Assembly (NCBI GenBank): GCA_043823825.1
Contig: JBDRTU010000040.1
Span: 1 to 11,849, forward strand
From: JBDRTU01 sp043823825
GTDB lineage: Bacteria; Patescibacteriota; Patescibacteriia; Veblenbacterales; UBA10138
DNA: 11,849 nt
Reading direction: 5' to 3'
Under the pieces are notes generated by a model. It saw only the letters and a program-made list of their open reading frames with translations, was not told the DNA's origin and did no database searches. Numbering within the stretch: position 1 is the stretch's first letter; every line of letters begins with the position of its first letter. Made by a program: the position numbers and the translations under genes. This document shows positions 7,886 through 11,849 of this stretch, piece after piece.

Positions 7886-8206
7886 ATGAAGGAAACAACC
7901 GCATCAAAATCAGCGCTTAGTGAAGAAGATAAGGTTTGGGCAGCATCATCATATTTATGGATTTTTTGTCTAATACCTTTACTAATTAAGCGCAAGAATT
8001 CTTTTATCCAATATCATGCTAAACAGGGCTTAGTGTTGTTTGGGGCGGAAATAGTAATTGCTATCTTATCTTTTATTCCCTTACTCGGTTTTGTCGGTTG
8101 GGTAGTGGCAATTATTTTTAGTATCATGGGCATTGTTAATGCAGTGACGGGTAAATATTGGGAAATGCCGTGGCTTGGTAAGTTTGCAAAGAAAATAACT
8201 TTATAG
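7886..8206 (+). CDS. DUF4870/Tic20-like small membrane protein
   Basis: This 106-aa protein has an N-terminal hydrophilic stretch ending SEEDKVWA, then a helix (SSYLWIFCLIPLLI), the sequence RKNSFIQYHAKQGLVLFG typical of DUF4870/Tic20-like proteins, and two further hydrophobic segments ending with an NAVTGKYWEMPWLG tail. The family is widespread in bacteria and its role is not settled. The ATG has no Shine-Dalgarno and follows an A/T-only spacer of 16 bp; 17 bp separate it from ppsA, so the three genes are probably co-transcribed. A functional link with ppsA is not evident. Confidence 0.8.
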   Translation: MKETTASKSALSEEDKVWAASSYLWIFCLIPLLIKRKNSFIQYHAKQGLVLFGAEIVIAILSFIPLLGFVGWVVAIIFSIMGIVNAVTGKYWEMPWLGKFAKKITL

Positions 8207-8223
8207 TTTAGAAAGACAATTTT

Positions 8224-10626
8224 ATGGCCAAACGATCAAAAGTTTTTATTCTTCCTTTTTCTGACATAACAATTAAGGATATTCCTTTAGTGGGTGGTAA
8301 AAATGCCTCTTTAGGAGAAATGTTTCGTCGTCTAATACCGCAAGGGGTACCAGTGCCTGATGGTTTTGCCATAACTGCTTATGCTTACCGTTATTTATTA
8401 ACTAAAGCAGGTATAAAAAATACAATTAAGAAAATTCTTAAAGGATTGAATACTCATAACATTCGTGACTTAGCAGAAAGAGGAAAAAAAGTACGACAGA
8501 CAATTGTTCAGGCCAAGTTTCCACCGGAATTAGAAAGAGAAATAAAACAGTCGTACCAAAAGTTAAGCAAAAAGTTTGGCACGGCGGCAGTTGATGTAGC
8601 AGTGCGCTCTTCTGCTACGGCTGAAGATTTGCCCGATGCCAGTTTTGCCGGGCAGCAGGAAACTTATTTAAATATTCGCGGTGAGAATGATGTGGTAGCT
8701 GCTTCAAAACTTTGTATTGCTTCATTATTTACCAATAGAGCAATTTCTTATCGCGTTGATAAAGGCTTTGATCATTTTAAAATTGCGTTGTCGGTATCAG
8801 TACAAAAAATGGTGCGTTCCGACAAAGGTTCATCGGGCGTAATGTTTACTATAGATACTGAATCTGGTTTTCGTGATGCGATTTTAATTAATTCTGCTTG
8901 GGGTTTGGGCGAGTTTGTAGTAAAAGGAGTAATTAATCCAGATGAATTTTATGTGTTTAAACCTACTGTTAAACAGGGGTATAAATCAATTATTTCTAAA
9001 CAACTTGGCGATAAAGAGTATAAATTAATTTACAATACCGGCGCAAGTCGTCCTACTAAAAAAATAGCTGTCACCCCAGCCGACCGGCAGCGTTTTTCAT
9101 TAACTGATAAAGAAGTGTTGCAGTTGGCTGACTGGGGTATGAAAATTGAAGAGCATTATAAAAAACCAATGGATATTGAGTGGGCTAAAGATGGAATTAC
9201 TAAAAAACTTTTTATTGTCCAAGCCAGGCCCGAAACAGTGCAGGCTGTTAAGTCGCTAACCGTTTTAGAACAATATCAGTTAAAGAAAAAGGGTAAAGTA
9301 TTAGTAACTGGCGCGGCAGTGGGAGCAAAAATTGGCCAAGGGTTGATAAATATAATTCATTCAGCTAAGGAAATTAGTAAATTTAAACCCGGAAGTGTCT
9401 TAGCCACTGCGATGACCGACCCAGATTGGGAGCCAATAATGAAACAAGCTTCAGCTATTGTCACCGAAGAGGGTGGCCGCACTTGCCATGCTGCTATTGT
9501 TTCTCGTGAGTTAGGGATTCCCGCTATTGTTGGTACTCAAGTAGCTACTAAAAAATTAAAGAATAATCAGATGGTCACAGTTTCTTGTTCTGAGGGTGCA
9601 GTAGGAAAAGTTTATGAGGGGAAACTACCATTTAAAGTCAAAAGAACGAATTTGATTAAAGTAAGCAAAACTAAAACCAAAATTATGGTTAATATTGGCG
9701 AGCCGGATCAAGCTTTTCGTTTTTCTTTTTTACCTCATGATGGCGTTGGTTTAGCGCGTGAAGAATTTATTATTAATTCTCTTAAAATTCATCCTTTGGC
9801 CCTGCTCAATTATTCAAAACTTAAGGACAAAAAGGCCAAGCGGGTTATTGATAAAATGACAGCTGGTTATAAAAATAAGGCAGATTATTTTGTTGATAAA
9901 CTAGCTTCGGGAATTTCTATGTTGGGCGCTGCTTTTTATCCTAAAGATGTAATTGTTAGGTTGTCAGATTTTAAAACTAATGAGTACGCCAATTTAATTG
10001 GCGGCAAGCAATTTGAACCAGTGGAAGACAACCCAATGATTGGCTGGCGTGGGGCTTCGCGTTATTATGATCCTAAATTTGAGCCAGCCTTCAGGTTAGA
10101 ATGCAAAGCTTTTCGAAAAGCACGCGATGTTTTTGGCTTAACTAATATTAAAATAATGGTGCCATTTTGTCGCACGGTGGAAGAAGGAGAAAAAGTTTTA
10201 GCGATTATGACGCAAGAAGGTTTAAAGCGCGGTAAAAACGGTTTGGAAGTTTATGTAATGTGCGAAATTCCAGCCAATGTGATTTTAGCAGAAAAATTTG
10301 CCAATATTTTTGATGGTTTTTCCATTGGTTCTAATGATTTAACACAATTAGCTTTGGGTATTGATCGCGATTCTGGTATTTTGAAAATTGCTGGAATAGC
10401 TAATGAAAAGAACGAAGCAGTGAAAATTCTGATTAGTCAAGTGATTCAATCAGCTCATAAAGCCAAGAGAAAAATTGGCATTTGCGGTCAAGGGCCTTCA
10501 GATTTTCCAGATTTTGCCGAATTTTTAGTAGAGCAGGGCATAGATTCCATTTCCTTAAACCCTGATACAGTAGTGGCGACTAAAATTAGAATTAGTAAGT
10601 TCGAAAAATACTTACGGAGGAAATAA
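8224..10626 (+). CDS. ppsA: Phosphoenolpyruvate synthase (pyruvate, water dikinase)
   Basis: The enzyme converts pyruvate, ATP and water to phosphoenolpyruvate, AMP and phosphate through a phospho-histidine intermediate, in the cytoplasm. The 800-aa length fits the family (E. coli 792). Seen in order: the ATP-grasp start VGGKNASLGEM (23-33), VAVRSSATAEDLPDASFAGQ with R128, the swivelling His domain EEGGRTCHAAIVSRELG with catalytic H422, GLAREEF (R512) opening the PEP/pyruvate barrel, GSNDLTQLALGIDRD, and the catalytic C754 in GICGQGPS. All expected catalytic residues are present, and this last stretch separates it from pyruvate phosphate dikinase, which is longer. It may feed gluconeogenesis or, run in reverse, yield ATP; the direction is inference. 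It is last in the operon, with no obvious terminator before the next promoter. Confidence 0.96.
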   Translation: MAKRSKVFILPFSDITIKDIPLVGGKNASLGEMFRRLIPQGVPVPDGFAITAYAYRYLLTKAGIKNTIKKILKGLNTHNIRDLAERGKKVRQTIVQAKFPPELEREIKQSYQKLSKKFGTAAVDVAVRSSATAEDLPDASFAGQQETYLNIRGENDVVAASKLCIASLFTNRAISYRVDKGFDHFKIALSVSVQKMVRSDKGSSGVMFTIDTESGFRDAILINSAWGLGEFVVKGVINPDEFYVFKPTVKQGYKSIISKQLGDKEYKLIYNTGASRPTKKIAVTPADRQRFSLTDKEVLQLADWGMKIEEHYKKPMDIEWAKDGITKKLFIVQARPETVQAVKSLTVLEQYQLKKKGKVLVTGAAVGAKIGQGLINIIHSAKEISKFKPGSVLATAMTDPDWEPIMKQASAIVTEEGGRTCHAAIVSRELGIPAIVGTQVATKKLKNNQMVTVSCSEGAVGKVYEGKLPFKVKRTNLIKVSKTKTKIMVNIGEPDQAFRFSFLPHDGVGLAREEFIINSLKIHPLALLNYSKLKDKKAKRVIDKMTAGYKNKADYFVDKLASGISMLGAAFYPKDVIVRLSDFKTNEYANLIGGKQFEPVEDNPMIGWRGASRYYDPKFEPAFRLECKAFRKARDVFGLTNIKIMVPFCRTVEEGEKVLAIMTQEGLKRGKNGLEVYVMCEIPANVILAEKFANIFDGFSIGSNDLTQLALGIDRDSGILKIAGIANEKNEAVKILISQVIQSAHKAKRKIGICGQGPSDFPDFAEFLVEQGIDSISLNPDTVVATKIRISKFEKYLRRK

Positions 10627-10638
10627 TTGAACTCGGGC

Positions 10639-10667
10639 TTGACATTTTTTAGAAAATAATCTAGAGT
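10639..10667 (+). promoter_or_regulatory. Promoter of the 112-aa gene
   Basis: TTGACA (10639-10644), a 17-bp spacer and TAGAGT (10662-10667) form a plausible sigma-A promoter 12 bp after the ppsA stop. It gives a leader of about 65 nt. Confidence 0.6.
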
Positions 10668-10739
10668 TTATTAATAATTAAACATTATTAGTTCTTTTAA
10701 ATAACAAAAATTAGAACCTACTATTAGAGGAGTTTACTT

Positions 10740-11078
10740 ATGAGCGATGGTTTGTTTACACCAAATCCACCAGTAACCGACAGTGTGTTGCATATTGCAA
10801 AAGCAAGAATAACCGAAATATTAGGTGCCAATAAATTTGGCATTAGTCTTGAAGCAGGTGCTATTAAGTTGGTAATCTGCAAAAGCAGATTATCAGAAAA
10901 AAAATTACATGATTTTTTTGGCTTTTATATCTGTGGGGAGGAACAAGGCTCTAATGGTATTGGAGTTTGGGATACCGGCGAGATTTATCATTTCGCAAGC
11001 AGGCATCCAGATAAATTATGCGACATGGTTCGCTCTACTCAAGAGTCCGCCTATGAAGTGGCGGTAGGACAAAAATAA
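10740..11078 (+). CDS. Hypothetical protein, 112 aa
   Basis: I do not recognise this protein. It looks soluble and mixed alpha/beta, with no signal peptide or membrane segment. Segments that look structured are VLHIAKARITEILGANKFGIS, cut by a Gly, and FFGFYICGEE followed by GSNGIGVWDTGEIYHFASRHP. The gene is clearly expressed on its own terms: promoter at 10639-10667, Shine-Dalgarno AGAGGAG (10726-10732) 7 nt before ATG, and a terminator 16 nt after the stop. An inverted repeat (10871-10894) lies inside the frame. It sits as a single-gene unit between ppsA and the GIY-YIG cassette and shares with the 79-aa gene a strong Shine-Dalgarno and its own promoter. Confidence 0.7.
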   Translation: MSDGLFTPNPPVTDSVLHIAKARITEILGANKFGISLEAGAIKLVICKSRLSEKKLHDFFGFYICGEEQGSNGIGVWDTGEIYHFASRHPDKLCDMVRSTQESAYEVAVGQK

Positions 11079-11094
11079 TATTTTAATTATAACT

Positions 11095-11141
11095 AAAGCC
11101 CGAAATAGTTTAAATTTTAACTTTATCGGGCTTTTCTTTTT
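11095..11141 (+). terminator. Rho-independent terminator of the 112-aa gene
   Basis: AAAGCCCGA (11095-11103) pairs perfectly with TCGGGCTTT (11126-11134); the A/T-rich interior allows an additional AGTT/AACT pairing (11107-11110/11119-11122). TTTCTTTTT-like sequence follows. Confidence 0.85.
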
Positions 11142-11171
11142 ACTTAAAAAATGTTATTGTAGAAACGTTTA

Positions 11172-11452
11172 CCCCCACACCTAATATGTTTTACTTTTAT
11201 TTATTAAGGAGTAATAAGGATTTAAAATTTTATCTTGGTTCTACTAATGATCTTAAGAGAAGATTAAATGAACATAATATCGGTAAAGTTTTTTCTACTA
11301 AATTAAGGAAACCGTTTGAACTTATTTATTATGAAGCTTATAAAAATGAAAAGGATGCGCGTATGCGAGAACATAATTTAAAATTGAGAGCTAATGCACT
11401 CAATCAACTAAAACGGAGATTATTTAATTCTATTAATAATTAGGTGTGGGGG
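11172..11452. mobile_element. Candidate inverted-repeat-bounded GIY-YIG cassette (281 bp)
   Basis: CCCCCACACCTAAT (11172-11185) and ATTAGGTGTGGGGG (11439-11452) are exact reverse complements, 14 bp each. The left arm ends at the base before the ATG of the GIY-YIG ORF and the right arm contains its TAG stop. The G5/C5 runs stand out in AT-rich surroundings. The precise fit to a nuclease-like ORF suggests a minimal mobile unit, but pairing at the RNA level is an equal possibility. No target-site duplication was evident. Confidence 0.5.
11186..11443 (+). CDS. GIY-YIG nuclease-like small protein (UPF0213/YhbQ-like), 85 aa
   Basis: The protein is a single GIY-YIG domain with no extra DNA-binding module. 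Landmarks: the first strand FYLL (residues 4-7, the GIY position), YLGST (16-20, the YIG position), DLKRRLNEHN with catalytic-type R25/R26 and H30, YYEAY with E50 (the metal-binding Glu position), and KDARMREHNLK, typical of the small stand-alone family. GIY-YIG domains cut DNA in UvrC and homing endonucleases; the role of the short stand-alone group is unclear. It has no Shine-Dalgarno; a weak TATTGT (11155-11160) may serve as -10. The ORF is exactly enclosed by the 14-bp inverted repeat, so it may be a mobile or homing-like gene inserted ahead of the 81-aa gene. Confidence 0.85.
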   Translation: MFYFYLLRSNKDLKFYLGSTNDLKRRLNEHNIGKVFSTKLRKPFELIYYEAYKNEKDARMREHNLKLRANALNQLKRRLFNSINN

Positions 11453-11455
11453 CGT

Positions 11456-11701
11456 ATGGGATGGTTTTCTAGTAGTAAAACATTATCAGTTTCGGCTTTA
11501 GAAAAACTACTTAAAGAAATAACAATTCTTCAGCCAGCAGAACGTGAATATGTTAAAGGTTTGTTTACTAAATACCAAACTGGAGGCATTAGTAAAATAG
11601 AGGTGGAAAAAGCTGTTAAGGAAATGAAGTTTAATACCGCAGATATTATTGACACCACTGAAGCCGAAGCGATTAAAGATAAACTATTAAGCTATCTATA
11701 A
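11456..11701 (+). CDS. Hypothetical protein, 81 aa
   Basis: Starts MGWFSSSKTLSV, followed by two helix-prone acidic/basic stretches: about residues 13-41 (ending VKGLFTKYQ) and 45-58 (ISKIEVEKAVKEMK), then a C-terminal helix 68-80. A GG (43-44) separates the two, which gives a helix-turn-helix-like or small helical bundle appearance. I cannot name a family, although similar small proteins starting MGWF occur in Patescibacteria from memory. GTG 11444 is an in-frame alternative start but lies inside the inverted-repeat arm and adds only WGR; ATG 11456 is preferred. The start is 3 nt after the right arm, so that arm forms its translation-initiation region. tRNA-Ser follows 42 bp after the stop. 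Confidence 0.65.
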   Translation: MGWFSSSKTLSVSALEKLLKEITILQPAEREYVKGLFTKYQTGGISKIEVEKAVKEMKFNTADIIDTTEAEAIKDKLLSYL

Positions 11702-11730
11702 ATTTTGGAGAGGAGTTGGTTGCTATGTGA

Positions 11731-11840
11731 TATGTATCAGAGCGGAGAGGTGGCCGAGCGGTTTAAGGCGCACGCTTGGAGAGCGTGTTGGGCGAAAGTC
11801 CGCGCAGGTTCGAATCCTGTCCTCTCCGCTCTGATACATA
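11731..11840. repeat. 20-bp perfect inverted repeat enclosing tRNA-Ser
   Basis: The left arm 11731-11750 and the right arm 11821-11840 are exact reverse complements. Seven of the 20 pairs are the tRNA acceptor stem; the other 13 are flanking DNA, TATGTATCAGAGC and its complement. A precursor transcript would have a continuous 20-bp helix with the tRNA body as its loop. Confidence 0.85.
11744..11828 (+). tRNA. tRNA-Ser (anticodon GGA)
   Basis: The 85-nt gene folds as a class II tRNA. The acceptor is GGAGAGG/CCTCTCC with discriminator G (11828), the D arm is TGGCCGAGCGG..., the anticodon stem is CACGC/GCGTG with loop TTGGAGA and anticodon GGA (11778-11780). There is a long variable arm with a GGGC-GAAA-GTCC stem, and the T arm is GCAGG-TTCGAAT-CCTGT. 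It reads UCC and UCU. CCA is not encoded (CTC follows), so it must be added by the CCA enzyme. The flanks extend the acceptor helix by 13 more base pairs (see the inverted repeat). Confidence 0.97.
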
Positions 11841-11849
11841 AGTTCTCCC

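Noticed and set aside
11444..11455. GTG 11444 as the start of the 81-aa protein
   Set aside because: It lies in the inverted-repeat arm and adds only four residues; ATG 11456 begins the sensible MGWF sequence.

Overview
The window is AT-rich, almost entirely plus-strand and gene-dense, with short intergenic gaps. It reads like a chromosomal segment of a Candidate Phyla Radiation (Patescibacteria) bacterium. This is inferred from the flavour of the proteins (a short O-antigen ligase-like protein, tiny unknown membrane proteins, a stand-alone ~85-aa GIY-YIG protein), from the palindromic repeats, from many starts without a Shine-Dalgarno, and from a tRNA gene without encoded CCA. The standard bacterial code fits: Trp is TGG and TGA is not read as sense. 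No finer taxonomy is claimed.

Layout. Positions 1-84 hold the first 28 codons of a minus-strand gene resembling the N-terminus of a transposase; it runs off the left edge. uvrA (excision repair ATPase) follows, probably starting at GTG 206 just behind a TATAAT box. Next come a 79-aa membrane protein with its own promoter and strong Shine-Dalgarno, a rho-independent terminator, and an O-antigen ligase/Wzy_C-type membrane protein whose reading frame has absorbed two different palindromic repeat elements in frame. A sigma-A-type promoter with a perfect CIRCE operator then drives groES-groEL. After groEL there is a 281-bp gap with three hairpins, one of them a loop-less perfect 34-bp palindrome. 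A tight operon follows: a leaderless four-helix membrane protein, a DUF4870/Tic20-like membrane protein and phosphoenolpyruvate synthase. The right end holds an orphan 112-aa gene with its own promoter, Shine-Dalgarno and terminator, a GIY-YIG nuclease-like ORF exactly bracketed by a perfect 14-bp inverted repeat, an 81-aa unknown protein, and tRNA-Ser(GGA) whose acceptor stem is prolonged by a further 13 bp of perfect complementarity.

How the genes relate. The core genes cover repair (uvrA), cell-envelope polysaccharide (ligase-like protein), heat-shock folding (groES/groEL, probably under HrcA) and central carbon metabolism (ppsA). The window shows no single accessory pathway. The most unusual content is structural: in-frame repeat insertions, the inverted-repeat-bounded GIY-YIG cassette, the extended tRNA helix, the 34-bp palindrome, and a possible attenuator ahead of the ligase-like gene.
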